A stretch of DNA of 64,000 bases, taken from assembly GCA_027600665.1 (NCBI GenBank), contig JADGJL010000010.1, positions 89,128 to 153,127 on the forward strand. Direction: 5' to 3'. The DNA is from Irineochytrium annulatum. Lineage: Eukaryota > Chytridiomycota > Chytridiomycetes > Chytridiales > Chytridiaceae. The notes under the pieces are model-generated. The model did no database searches and had not been told where the DNA came from. It was given only the letters and a program-made list of their open reading frames with translations. Positions 42,134 through 50,562 of the stretch are shown in pieces (position 1 is the stretch's first letter; every line of letters starts with the position of its first letter). The position numbers were made by a program, and so were the translations under genes.

Positions 42134-43018
42134 ATGGGCGTACCTACGTTTCTGGAGACAGGTCATATGCAGGAAGGTTTTCCCATTCGGGTAATTCACA
42201 CAGGAAATCAATTCAATTATGCCGCACACTGGCATGATGAGGTTGAACTGATTCTTGTCAATGGTAAGAGCGCCAGAATTGGCGTGAACGACCACGTTTG
42301 TGAGTTGGAAAAAGGGGATGTGCTGCTGATCAAACCAGGGGATGTGCACTGTTTTTTTCCAGGGACTGAACAGCTAACCATTATTTTGTTCCGACTCGAA
42401 TTGTTAACGGGAAGTTTCACGACCGAAGCTGAAATTCAGGATCTCGGACAACTTTTTAACAAAACAACAGTTATTCCCTCGAACACGGGAAGTCAGAGCA
42501 AACTGGCTCATTATATAGATGTCATCATTACCGAGAAGAAAAACCAGAAGCCGGGATATCGATGGTTAATGGTATCCAGATTATATGATCTCATCATACT
42601 TTTACTACGTACAATTGTACCGGTTACCACCGATGAATCAACATCTTCAGGATGGCCCTGTACTTCCTCCAAAAAATTTGAATTCCTTGAATCAGTTTGT
42701 GAATATCTGGAGGAGCACTATGCTGAACCAATCAAGCTGGAACAGGTGGCGGAACATATTAAGTTCAGCAAGTTCCATGTCTGCAAGCTGTTCAAAGAGA
42801 TCAAGGGCGTAACACTGATGGAATACTTGAATCATTTTCGAATTATCAAATCAGAGTGGGCCTTATTGTTCCGTCAGGATACCATTCTGGAGATTGCGAT
42901 CGGGCATGGGTTCAACAATGTAAACTCCTATAACCGTCTTTTTAAAAAATATAATGACTGCACACCCTCCGAATTTCGTAAAAAACATCGTACGAATATC
43001 ACAAAATATGGAGGGTAA
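42134..43018 (+). CDS. AraC-family regulator with cupin domain
   Basis: 294 residues from ATG 42134 (GGAGGG at 42121-42126; the frame opens at 42119). The N-terminal cupin has AAHWHDEVELILVNGKSARI and GDVLLIKPGDVHCFFPG, the usual sugar-sensing jelly roll. The C-terminal double helix-turn-helix reads IKLEQVAEHIKFSKFHVCKLFKEIKG, split over two helices, and ILEIAIGHGFNNVNSYNRLFKKYN. It stands 85 bp upstream of the solute-binding protein gene on the same strand and probably activates that transporter operon. Confidence 0.92.
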   Translation: MGVPTFLETGHMQEGFPIRVIHTGNQFNYAAHWHDEVELILVNGKSARIGVNDHVCELEKGDVLLIKPGDVHCFFPGTEQLTIILFRLELLTGSFTTEAEIQDLGQLFNKTTVIPSNTGSQSKLAHYIDVIITEKKNQKPGYRWLMVSRLYDLIILLLRTIVPVTTDESTSSGWPCTSSKKFEFLESVCEYLEEHYAEPIKLEQVAEHIKFSKFHVCKLFKEIKGVTLMEYLNHFRIIKSEWALLFRQDTILEIAIGHGFNNVNSYNRLFKKYNDCTPSEFRKKHRTNITKYGG

Positions 43019-43071
43019 TGCACAATATTTGTGGAGAAAGCCCTCTCCAAAATCAATATACTCTAATAAAT

Positions 43072-43085
43072 TGTAAGCGTTTCCT
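43072..43085 (+). promoter_or_regulatory. Candidate cre (CcpA) site
   Basis: TGTAAGCGTTTCCT matches the cre consensus TGWAANCGNTNWCA at 12 of 14 positions. It lies 19 bp before the solute-binding protein start, overlapping the region just upstream of its ribosome binding site. A CcpA roadblock would give glucose repression of the importer. Confidence 0.65.
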
Positions 43086-43103
43086 TTTTGAAGGAGGGGG
43101 CCT

Positions 43104-44369
43104 ATGAAGAAGTGGTTTAAGCCAACAATTGTATTTGTATGTGCAGCACTGTTGTTAGCTGGTTGTCAGTTCAGTCCATCCAATCAAAGCAAGCAACAGG
43201 AGATTACCGTGTGGAGTTTTACGGATGAAGCAGGATATGCCATCGAGAAATTCGAACAGCAATATCCTGACATCAAAGTGAACTTTGTCAACATCCCCGG
43301 TAATTTCTATATCACCAAGCTGAAATCTGCGCTACAGACGACCTCGAAGGCTCCGGATGTATTTATGATTGAAAATGCGAATATTCGAGAACTGATTGAC
43401 GTTCCATATCTGGAGAATCTATCAGCTTCGCCGTATAACGCCAATGAACTTATTCAGGAACAATATGCTTTTGTGCAGGCCAATGAAAAGGACAGTGAAG
43501 GAAATGTCAGAGCGATAGGTTACCAGGGAACACCAGGGGGCATCTATTACCGTCGGGATTTGGCAAAGGAATACTTGGGTACCGATGACCCTGAGAAGGT
43601 GGGTTCACAGATCGATACATGGGAGAAGATTTTCGAGATTGGAGAGAAGGTGCAGCAACTTAGCGGGAATAAAGTACATGCATTGGCGAATTGGAATGCG
43701 ATATCGAATTCATATGATGGTATACCTTGGGTGAAGGAAGGCAAACTTGTCATCGACCCAACCTACTTGAAAGTACTCGATCTTGTACGTGAAGCACGTG
43801 AGCGGAAAGTACTTGCCGAGTATGATGATGGAAGTGCCGGTTACGCTGCATCCATGCAAAAAGGAGAGGTCATGTTCTATCCCGGGGCAACCTGGGCCCT
43901 GCAATTTACGTTCAAGGCAAATGCCCCGGATACCGAAGGCTTGTGGGGATTGGCGCAGGGACCGTCAGCGTTTAGTGCAGGCGGAACTTATATAGGGATG
44001 TATAGTAAAAGTGACAAAAAAGATCTCGCCTGGAAGTTTATCGAGTTCTATAACTTTAACCATGATTTTCTGTCGGAGCTCGCGAAAGAGCAGGATTATT
44101 TCACGAGCAACATGGTTGTGAATGATGAACTTGCTCCGTCTCTCTCATCGTCCTATTTGGGAGGACAGAAGCATTTCGAATTTTTCTCAGAGGCTGCGAA
44201 ACGGGTTCCTGTATACGAACGCACCAAATATGATGCGATTATTAACAACGATATCTACAAGAATGTACTCCAGTTGTATCTCAATAAGGACATTCAGACC
44301 AAGGAAGAAGTCGTAAAGCGAATCAAACGTGATGTCACCTTGAGATTTCCGGAGCTGGAAGTGGAATAG
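43104..44369 (+). CDS. Sugar ABC transporter substrate-binding lipoprotein (family 1)
   Basis: 421 residues. A lipoprotein signal peptide ends in LLLAGC, so Cys21 is acylated and the protein is tethered outside the membrane. EITVWSFTDEAGYAIEKFEQQYPDIKVNFVNI is the standard start of family 1 binding proteins, and GNVRAIGYQGTPGGIYYRRDLAKEYLG is the conserved mid-domain segment. Relatives bind oligosaccharides or glycosides. AAGGAGGGGG precedes ATG 43104. Two permease genes follow. No ATPase is encoded here, so a shared MsmX-type ATPase is probably used. Confidence 0.93.
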   Translation: MKKWFKPTIVFVCAALLLAGCQFSPSNQSKQQEITVWSFTDEAGYAIEKFEQQYPDIKVNFVNIPGNFYITKLKSALQTTSKAPDVFMIENANIRELIDVPYLENLSASPYNANELIQEQYAFVQANEKDSEGNVRAIGYQGTPGGIYYRRDLAKEYLGTDDPEKVGSQIDTWEKIFEIGEKVQQLSGNKVHALANWNAISNSYDGIPWVKEGKLVIDPTYLKVLDLVREARERKVLAEYDDGSAGYAASMQKGEVMFYPGATWALQFTFKANAPDTEGLWGLAQGPSAFSAGGTYIGMYSKSDKKDLAWKFIEFYNFNHDFLSELAKEQDYFTSNMVVNDELAPSLSSSYLGGQKHFEFFSEAAKRVPVYERTKYDAIINNDIYKNVLQLYLNKDIQTKEEVVKRIKRDVTLRFPELEVE

Positions 44370-44378
44370 CTTAGGACG

Positions 44379-44408
44379 GTCTGATAACCTTCTTCGGAGT
44401 TTTCAGAC
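44379..44408 (+). other. Intercistronic hairpin between binding protein and permease
   Basis: GTCTGA at 44379-44384 and TCAGAC at 44403-44408 bound a partly paired loop. Such hairpins after binding-protein genes commonly stabilise the upstream mRNA so that the binding protein is made in excess. No strong T-run follows. Confidence 0.5.
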
Positions 44409-44472
44409 ACGCCCTCGAAGTAAGCGATGGTTATACACATCACACATCCGATGATAACTGGGGGGATAGAAC

Positions 44473-45363
44473 ATGTTTGCCAAAACGATTCGCAAGGACC
44501 ATTACGGCTACTATTTCATTGCTCCGTTCTTTATTATTTTCACCATTTTTGGGCTTTATCCCATTTTATATTCGCTCTATATCAGTTTCACCAACTTTGA
44601 TGGCATCACGACGCCTGACTTTGTAGGAATCGGTAACTACGTGGCTGTACTACAAGATCCGTTGTTCTACAAAACCTTGTTTAATACATTATTCATCTGG
44701 GGCGTATCTGTCGTTCCGCAGCTGACGATTTCCCTGGTGTTGGCCTTTATCCTGAATGATAAGCTGCTCAGAGGACGGGATTTTTTCAGAGCCGTATACT
44801 TTTTCCCGAATATTGTAACGGCTGCATCACTCGGGTTACTTGTCAGCCTGATCTTTGACTGGCAATCCGGAGGACTTAATCATTTTTTGGTGCAAACTGG
44901 CATCATACAAGATCCAATTAACTGGAAAAATGATCCCTGGTTTATGCGTCTGATTGTGTCCTCGATTCTCTTTTTCCAATACTTTGGCTATTCCATGGTC
45001 ATCTACCTCGCAGGTCTCCAGGGGATAGACCCGTCGTTATTGGAGGCTGCGCAGATGGATGGAGCGAAAAAGAAACATATTTTCATTCATATTATCGTGC
45101 CAATGCTCCGTCCAATTATTCTGTTTCAGATGATTACCTCCATTATTGGTGGCATTCAGATTTTTGATCAACCATTTACATTAACCAATGGCAATGGTGG
45201 TCCTGACCGGGCAGCCATGACAAGCATTATGTATCTCTATAATGTCGCATTTCAGAGCACTCGTTTTGGGTACGGCGCTGCAATCGCATTTTGTCTGTTT
45301 ATTATCATCATACTGTTGTCCGTTGCATCCTTCATCATGACCAAGCGGAAGAGCCGTTCATAG
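44473..45363 (+). CDS. Sugar ABC transporter permease (MalF/UgpA-like)
   Basis: 296 residues with six membrane helices. The cytoplasmic EAA loop that docks the ATPase is visible as LLEAAQMDGAKKKHIFIHIIVPMLRP. YYFIAPFFIIFTIFGLYPILYSLYISFTNFDG is the typical first-helix region of UgpA/MalF-type permeases (written here over helix 1 and its flank). It pairs with the permease starting 15 bp downstream. It imports the sugar delivered by the upstream lipoprotein. Confidence 0.93.
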   Translation: MFAKTIRKDHYGYYFIAPFFIIFTIFGLYPILYSLYISFTNFDGITTPDFVGIGNYVAVLQDPLFYKTLFNTLFIWGVSVVPQLTISLVLAFILNDKLLRGRDFFRAVYFFPNIVTAASLGLLVSLIFDWQSGGLNHFLVQTGIIQDPINWKNDPWFMRLIVSSILFFQYFGYSMVIYLAGLQGIDPSLLEAAQMDGAKKKHIFIHIIVPMLRPIILFQMITSIIGGIQIFDQPFTLTNGNGGPDRAAMTSIMYLYNVAFQSTRFGYGAAIAFCLFIIIILLSVASFIMTKRKSRS

Positions 45364-45377
45364 GGAGGGGAGTTCTC

Positions 45378-46259
45378 ATGCAAACTGCAAAATCAGTTGA
45401 ACAACCAAATGCAGCGATTCAGCAATATGCCACCACAAGGCGACTGACGGCAGGCAAGATCATCATCTATCTGTTATTGATTGGTCTTGCCGTGCTGTGC
45501 ATTATTCCATTTTATCTGATGCTCATCTATTCAACACATAACAATGCAACGATTGCTTCAACATTCACCTTTCTTCCCGGATCGTTTTTGGTGGATAATT
45601 ATATGAACATGGTATCCAAAATTAACATTTGGCGTGGGTTTGCCAACAGTATTTTCATTGCAGGATCATCAACTGTATTATCTCTGTATATTGGTGCTTT
45701 GACCGCATACGGTTTTGCCAAATTCAAATTCAAAGGGCGCAACTGGTTGTTCCTGTTTCTGTTAGCAACCATGATGGTGCCGGGTCAGCTGGCCCTGATT
45801 GGGGTATATCGCCTATTCAGTATGTTGGGGCTTCTGGACAGCTATGCCGCGATTATTTTGCCGGCTGCGGCTAACGCGTTTAATGTATTCTTTATCAAAC
45901 AGTTCATGGAGAGCAGTATCCCGGATGAGATTATTGAATCTGCACGTGTGGACAGTGCCGGTGAGTTCCGGACGTTCAATCAGATTGTATTGCCTATTCT
46001 GGGGCCGGCCATCTCCGCCCTTGGCATCTTCACGTTTATTGGGTCGTGGAATAATTTTCTAACACCGCTTGTACTGTTTTTCTCCCTGGATAAATACCCC
46101 CTTCCAGTACTAGTTGCGTTAGTGCAGGGTTACTATGGGATGGATTATGGGCTCTTATACTTGGGTGTAGCAATCTCAATCCTGCCTATTATTGTTGTAT
46201 TCTCTGTGTTTTCCAAACAGATTATCGGAAGTGTTGCTTTGGGTGCTGTAAAAGGATAG
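45378..46259 (+). CDS. Sugar ABC transporter permease (MalG/UgpE-like)
   Basis: 293 residues from ATG 45378 (GGGAGGGGAG at 45363-45372; the frame opens earlier within the upstream gene). Six membrane helices are visible. The EAA loop reads EIIESARVDSAGEFRTFNQIVLPILGPA, and the C-terminus KQIIGSVALGAVKG is the classic MalG/UgpE ending. It is the last gene of the importer operon, followed by a hairpin. Confidence 0.93.
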   Translation: MQTAKSVEQPNAAIQQYATTRRLTAGKIIIYLLLIGLAVLCIIPFYLMLIYSTHNNATIASTFTFLPGSFLVDNYMNMVSKINIWRGFANSIFIAGSSTVLSLYIGALTAYGFAKFKFKGRNWLFLFLLATMMVPGQLALIGVYRLFSMLGLLDSYAAIILPAAANAFNVFFIKQFMESSIPDEIIESARVDSAGEFRTFNQIVLPILGPAISALGIFTFIGSWNNFLTPLVLFFSLDKYPLPVLVALVQGYYGMDYGLLYLGVAISILPIIVVFSVFSKQIIGSVALGAVKG

Positions 46260-46336
46260 TGATAATTAGAAAATAGGGTATAGCAAAGAGAAGATATCCG
46301 TATTCATAGGCATGAACAGCATTCTATATCATCAGG

Positions 46337-46360
46337 GTCGCTCAAGAGGGCGGCTCTTTT
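46337..46360 (+). terminator. Probable terminator of sugar importer operon
   Basis: GTCGCTC and GGGCGGC pair with two G-U wobbles around a 4-nt loop, followed by TCTTTT. Confidence 0.65.
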
Positions 46361-46457
46361 GCGATTCAATATTTTGCGTATATATACCAACGTATAAGTA
46401 AAGGATACCTTTAACTGAGAATATCTGGACGAGCATGCGCAGAAAGGGGAGGGCGGT

Positions 46458-47867
46458 ATGGACACATCACAGATAACACAACAGAACCTGCCGTTAACCG
46501 GACATCTTGCTATTGATCAGGAAATGTTAAGCTCCGTTTTTGCAGGTTGCTCGGATGTTATGTTTCATACATTCCAAACCGCATGCCATACTTCAGCACT
46601 ATGTGTATATTGTGTGGGTTTATGCGATACAGAGCGGCTGGAGAGACAAGTTCTAACCCCCCTTCAGGAAATGGGGATTGAAGCTGCGCAGGTTCCCCTG
46701 GCTTCAGTTAAAAGTGTTGAAACAACTACTCAGGCGGTGCAGGCGATATTAGAGGGGGAAGCTTTGTTACTACTGGAAGGTTCAATGATTGGAACTACAT
46801 ACCCTCTATACAAAGCTGAAAATCGTTCAACCGAGGAACCGTTAGCTGAATCGACCGTGCGCGGTGCACGGGATGGATTCACAGAATCGTTAACGATGAA
46901 TGTATCTCTTCTGCGCAAACGTCTTAAGACACCTGCATTGAAGCTTCATACACGTAATATGGGAGATCGTACCAACACCAGTATTTCACTTGTATACATG
47001 GAGGGAATTATCGACCCCAAGCTGGTAAAGGAAGTGAAGACACGACTTTCGGATTTAAAACTTCGTGACGTACTGGAGAGTCAGTACATTGAAGAAGGCA
47101 TTGTCGATCAGCGGTACTCCCCATTTCCACAGATGATTGCGACGGAGCGTCCGGATGTTGTCGCTTCCAACTTGCTGGAAGGTCGCTTTGCTATTTTTGT
47201 GGACGGAACGCCTTTCACTCTTATTGCGCCAGTGACCATCTTTTCCATGTTACAATCCCCCGAAGATTATTATCAAAATGTGTTTATGAGTGTTTTTGTA
47301 CGCTGGCTGCGATACATTTTTTTTGTGTTATCCATGCTGCTCCCATCCGCTTATGTAGCAATTACGACGTTTCATCAGGAGATGATTCCGACCGTATTGC
47401 TTCTCAGTATTGCGCGGGCGAGAGAAGAGATCCCTTTTCCTGCACTGGTGGAAGCGCTCATTATGGAAATCGCCTTTGAAGCACTGCGGGAGGCGGGCGT
47501 CCGATTGCCGAAGCAGGTCGGATCTGCAGTCAGTATCGTGGGAGCTTTAATTATTGGTCAAGCGGCGACGAGTGCCGGAATTGTGTCAGCCCCCATGATT
47601 ATCATTGTTGCGATAACCGGTATCGCTTCTTTCATGATCCCTCGTTACGCTGCCAGCATCGCGACCCGATTACTGCGTTTTCCTATGATGTTTCTGGCGG
47701 GAACGCTGGGACTCACAGGTGTCATGTTGGGAGTCATCCTGGTTGTCATTCATCTGAGCAGTCTTCGTTCATTCGGAACACCTTATCTGTCACCAGTAGC
47801 CCCTACGATGAGCAAGGAACTCAAGGATGTATGGTGGCGTCCAGCACCAAGGAACAAACCGGATTAG
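46458..47867 (+). CDS. Spore germination receptor subunit A (GerA/GerKA family)
   Basis: 469 residues. The N-terminal ~280 residues form the soluble two-lobed domain, with GEALLLLEGS and ATERPDVVASNLLEGRFAI being conserved GerA-family stretches. About five membrane helices follow (~290 onward), with the conserved PSAYVAITTFHQEMIPT. Germinant receptors sit in the spore inner membrane and respond to amino acids or sugars. This is the first gene of a complete A-B-C operon. AAAGGGGAGGG precedes ATG 46458. Confidence 0.95.
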   Translation: MDTSQITQQNLPLTGHLAIDQEMLSSVFAGCSDVMFHTFQTACHTSALCVYCVGLCDTERLERQVLTPLQEMGIEAAQVPLASVKSVETTTQAVQAILEGEALLLLEGSMIGTTYPLYKAENRSTEEPLAESTVRGARDGFTESLTMNVSLLRKRLKTPALKLHTRNMGDRTNTSISLVYMEGIIDPKLVKEVKTRLSDLKLRDVLESQYIEEGIVDQRYSPFPQMIATERPDVVASNLLEGRFAIFVDGTPFTLIAPVTIFSMLQSPEDYYQNVFMSVFVRWLRYIFFVLSMLLPSAYVAITTFHQEMIPTVLLLSIARAREEIPFPALVEALIMEIAFEALREAGVRLPKQVGSAVSIVGALIIGQAATSAGIVSAPMIIIVAITGIASFMIPRYAASIATRLLRFPMMFLAGTLGLTGVMLGVILVVIHLSSLRSFGTPYLSPVAPTMSKELKDVWWRPAPRNKPD

Positions 47868-47907
47868 AACAATTCATACTCAAGCAATCAAGGGAGAGGG
47901 ATTACAC

Positions 47908-49023
47908 ATGTTAACTGACAAAGGAAAAATATCAGAGACTCAATTGGCATTCATGATCTTTCCTGCCATTCTCGCAACAGCCATCTTGTCTGTTCCTGGA
48001 ATTACTATGCATTATGCAGGTCATGACATGTGGCTCTCTCCAATTATAGGCTCCCTTATTGGTTTTGCAGCGGTAGCGATCTCTATCGGATTGGATCGCC
48101 TGTACCCCGGAAAAACGCTCATTCAATCGAGTGTATCGATTGCGGGACGTATCTCTGGAAAATTAATAGGATTGGTGTATATCATTTTTTTGCCCCATTT
48201 GACGGGCTTGATTATACGGACGTACGGTGAATTCATCGTTAACAATGCACTTCCGCGGACTCCGCTATTCGTTGTAATGGGGACGATGGTTGCGGTGTGT
48301 GCGCTGAATGTCAGACTAGGAATCGAAGTAGTTGGACGCACTTCTCAAATCTTTGTGACCCTGCTTATCGTGTTGCTTAGTCTAATCTTCATTCTATTGA
48401 TCGGGGAACTGACTCCAGCGGAATTATTCCCTTTCATGGAGAACGGACCGCTACCTAGCATTAAAGGAGCCCTTGCTCCTGCTGCATGGTTTAGTGAATA
48501 CATCGTAATTGCCTTCTTGCTTCCTTATGTCAATCGTAGAAAACGCACAACACGAGTTATGTTGGGTTCCCTTATACTAACGACAACCGCAATGACGGTA
48601 ATCAATCTGTTTTGCCTTTTTTTAATTGGAGATCTGACGGATAGCTTTGTATATCCGGTTATGATTGCCGCAAGATACATAACCATTGCAGACTTTCTGC
48701 AACATATTGAATCCCTGATTATTGCGGTTTGGATTTTTGGAATCTTCGTCAAGATTTCTGTTTTTCTTTATATTTTTGCGACATCCACAGCAGAATGGTT
48801 CGGTTTGAAGGATTACAAACCCGTCGTTGTGCCGCTTTCGTTTCTATGCATGGTTTATGCCTACTGGGTTGTGTCCGGCGGATCAGGTACATCCAGTCTG
48901 ATTGGCCCTTCAGCTAATTTGTATACGATCAGCATTTTATTAATCCTTCCGGCTATGATCTACGGTGTCGCATGGCTGAAGAAAGGGTGGGCACATTTTC
49001 GAAAGAATCAAGCGAACACCTGA
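47908..49023 (+). CDS. Spore germination receptor subunit B (GerAB family)
   Basis: 371 residues from ATG 47908, set by AGGGAGAGGG at 47891-47900 (the frame opens earlier at 47827 within the A gene). It has about ten membrane helices and belongs to the GerAB/spore permease branch of the APC superfamily. ISETQLAFMIFPAILATAILSVPG is the family's first-helix region (spans helix 1). Subunit B is where the germinant amino acid is thought to bind. The C-subunit gene follows immediately. Confidence 0.95.
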   Translation: MLTDKGKISETQLAFMIFPAILATAILSVPGITMHYAGHDMWLSPIIGSLIGFAAVAISIGLDRLYPGKTLIQSSVSIAGRISGKLIGLVYIIFLPHLTGLIIRTYGEFIVNNALPRTPLFVVMGTMVAVCALNVRLGIEVVGRTSQIFVTLLIVLLSLIFILLIGELTPAELFPFMENGPLPSIKGALAPAAWFSEYIVIAFLLPYVNRRKRTTRVMLGSLILTTTAMTVINLFCLFLIGDLTDSFVYPVMIAARYITIADFLQHIESLIIAVWIFGIFVKISVFLYIFATSTAEWFGLKDYKPVVVPLSFLCMVYAYWVVSGGSGTSSLIGPSANLYTISILLILPAMIYGVAWLKKGWAHFRKNQANT

Positions 49024-49041
49024 TTGATGGGGGAGGAGCAC

Positions 49042-50217
49042 TTGCGAATATATAGAGTACTACTAATGCCAATATTGTGTTGTGTACTTTTAAGTGGATG
49101 CTGGGATCGCATTGAGATTAACGATTTGGCTATTGTGCTGGCTACAGGTATAGATTACGAAGATGGCAAAGTGCAACTGACTTCACAGATTTTCATTCCG
49201 CGAAAGGCCAGTGCAGGAGATAGCAGTGGGAGCGGAGGCAGTCCAAGCGGGGTTACGATGATTCGAACAGCGGAAGGACTTACAATTGCTGAGGCATTGA
49301 ATCGGTTACAACGTAAGGTTCCCCGGAATATGTTCTGGGGCCACTGCGAAGTCATCATCATTAGTGAGCAAGCCGGTAAACGCGGTATCCGCGAGTACAT
49401 CGATTTCTTCCTGCGTTATCCCCAGTTTAGGGAGCATGCATATGTCTTTTCCAGCGAAAGGGCGGCAAAAGATATCCTTGCCTTGCTTGATCCTCTGGAG
49501 CGAAGTTCTGCAGAATCGCTGCGTGAGATGGCCAATCTGAAACTGGGTACACGGATTACCGCTCTTGAACTAGGTAAATCGATCGAAGGTCCAGGCAGCT
49601 CGGTCATCTTGTCTCGCATGTTAATCTTACCCCCGGAGCCCGATCAGGATAAACTGACAACCACCCCATATGTAAAAGGTTTGAGCTTGTATAAGGAGGA
49701 TCGCTACGTCAAGACGGTCAAAGAACCACTAAGCGTAGGTGTACTATTACTTGCAAAAGAACTGAACAACATTATCATGCCTGTTGAATTTAAGCCGTTA
49801 AAAGGTTCTTTTTCGATCCAACCCATTGAAATCCAAACGGTCTTGAAACCTCGGATTGTAAATCAACAGTGGAGTATGAAGGTCGACATCCAAACCCGGG
49901 GAGAAGTGGTGTTAAATACGACGGAGGCCGATCTGACTGATCCCGCTGTGTTATCTAAATTGGAACAGGAATGGTCAGCTAAGCTTACAACACTGGCTCA
50001 TGATGCTTTAGAGATGGCCCAGAAGGAGTTGCGTACCGATTTCTTCAAATTTGCTGTTGAATTCCGCAGATATTATCCGAACCAATGGAAGAAGCAGGAG
50101 AAGAACTGGGAAACCATCTATCCTGAATTGGACGTGGAAGTCAAAGTGGATGCACATGTAGTACGTACCGGGAAATCTACAGGCCCGCAGGGGATTCCTG
50201 ATGAGGACGAAAATTGA
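49042..50217 (+). CDS. Spore germination receptor subunit C (Ger(x)C lipoprotein)
   Basis: About 391 residues from TTG 49042, chosen because GGGGGAGGAG at 49029-49038 precedes it. The frame is open back to 49024, directly after the B stop. The signal peptide ends in LLSGC, followed by WDRIEINDLAIVLATGIDYE, the typical GerAC N-terminus, so the protein is a membrane-anchored lipoprotein. The C-terminal region WETIYPELDVEVKVDAHVVRTG is the third Ger(x)C domain. Together with A and B it forms one germinant receptor. Confidence 0.95.
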   Translation: MRIYRVLLMPILCCVLLSGCWDRIEINDLAIVLATGIDYEDGKVQLTSQIFIPRKASAGDSSGSGGSPSGVTMIRTAEGLTIAEALNRLQRKVPRNMFWGHCEVIIISEQAGKRGIREYIDFFLRYPQFREHAYVFSSERAAKDILALLDPLERSSAESLREMANLKLGTRITALELGKSIEGPGSSVILSRMLILPPEPDQDKLTTTPYVKGLSLYKEDRYVKTVKEPLSVGVLLLAKELNNIIMPVEFKPLKGSFSIQPIEIQTVLKPRIVNQQWSMKVDIQTRGEVVLNTTEADLTDPAVLSKLEQEWSAKLTTLAHDALEMAQKELRTDFFKFAVEFRRYYPNQWKKQEKNWETIYPELDVEVKVDAHVVRTGKSTGPQGIPDEDEN

Positions 50218-50255
50218 ACAGAGATCGCTCCTGTTATAGAGAATGAGGTGATTGT

Positions 50256-50474
50256 ATGAAAATAGGCTCAATCCTTGGAATTTTGATGCTGGCGGCTGCG
50301 ATAATGTATGGAGAGTGGAAGAGTAGCAAAGAGAAGCGAGCCAGAATAGTGAGTGCGGGGATTACTGCAGTGGCGACCATTATTGGGATCATCCTTCTCT
50401 TTCAGCCCCGTTTTCCTGGTCCTACTCAGGTTATGAAGCTTGTATTCGGAAGCGTGGATAAATTAATGAAGTGA
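50256..50474 (+). CDS. Small two-helix membrane protein, germinant receptor D-subunit-like
   Basis: 72 residues with two hydrophobic segments (about 3-18 and 32-52) separated by a basic stretch (EWKSSKEKRAR). GAGGTG at 50245-50250 precedes ATG 50256. It follows the C subunit by 38 bp and precedes the operon terminator. Some ger operons carry small two-helix D genes that modulate receptor function. Size, topology and position fit that class, though the family has little sequence signature. Confidence 0.75.
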   Translation: MKIGSILGILMLAAAIMYGEWKSSKEKRARIVSAGITAVATIIGIILLFQPRFPGPTQVMKLVFGSVDKLMK

Positions 50475-50483
50475 AAATATGGA

Positions 50484-50532
50484 AACAGAAGGACCACGTC
50501 TTTACGTACCATAGATGAGGTCCTTCTGTTGT
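50484..50532 (+). terminator. Terminator of the ger operon
   Basis: AACAGAAGGACC and GGTCCTTCTGTT form a perfect 12-bp stem around a 23-nt loop that holds an inner ACG/CGT pair. It may also serve the convergent gene. Confidence 0.75.
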
Positions 50533-50562
50533 TTGAAGTGAGCTGCATCAGCTCAAAGATGT

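Noticed and set aside
46360..46457. Sigma-G type promoter before the ger operon
   Set aside because: TTCAATA and CGTATAA elements can be picked out but fit the sigma-G consensus poorly. I would not call it without mapping.
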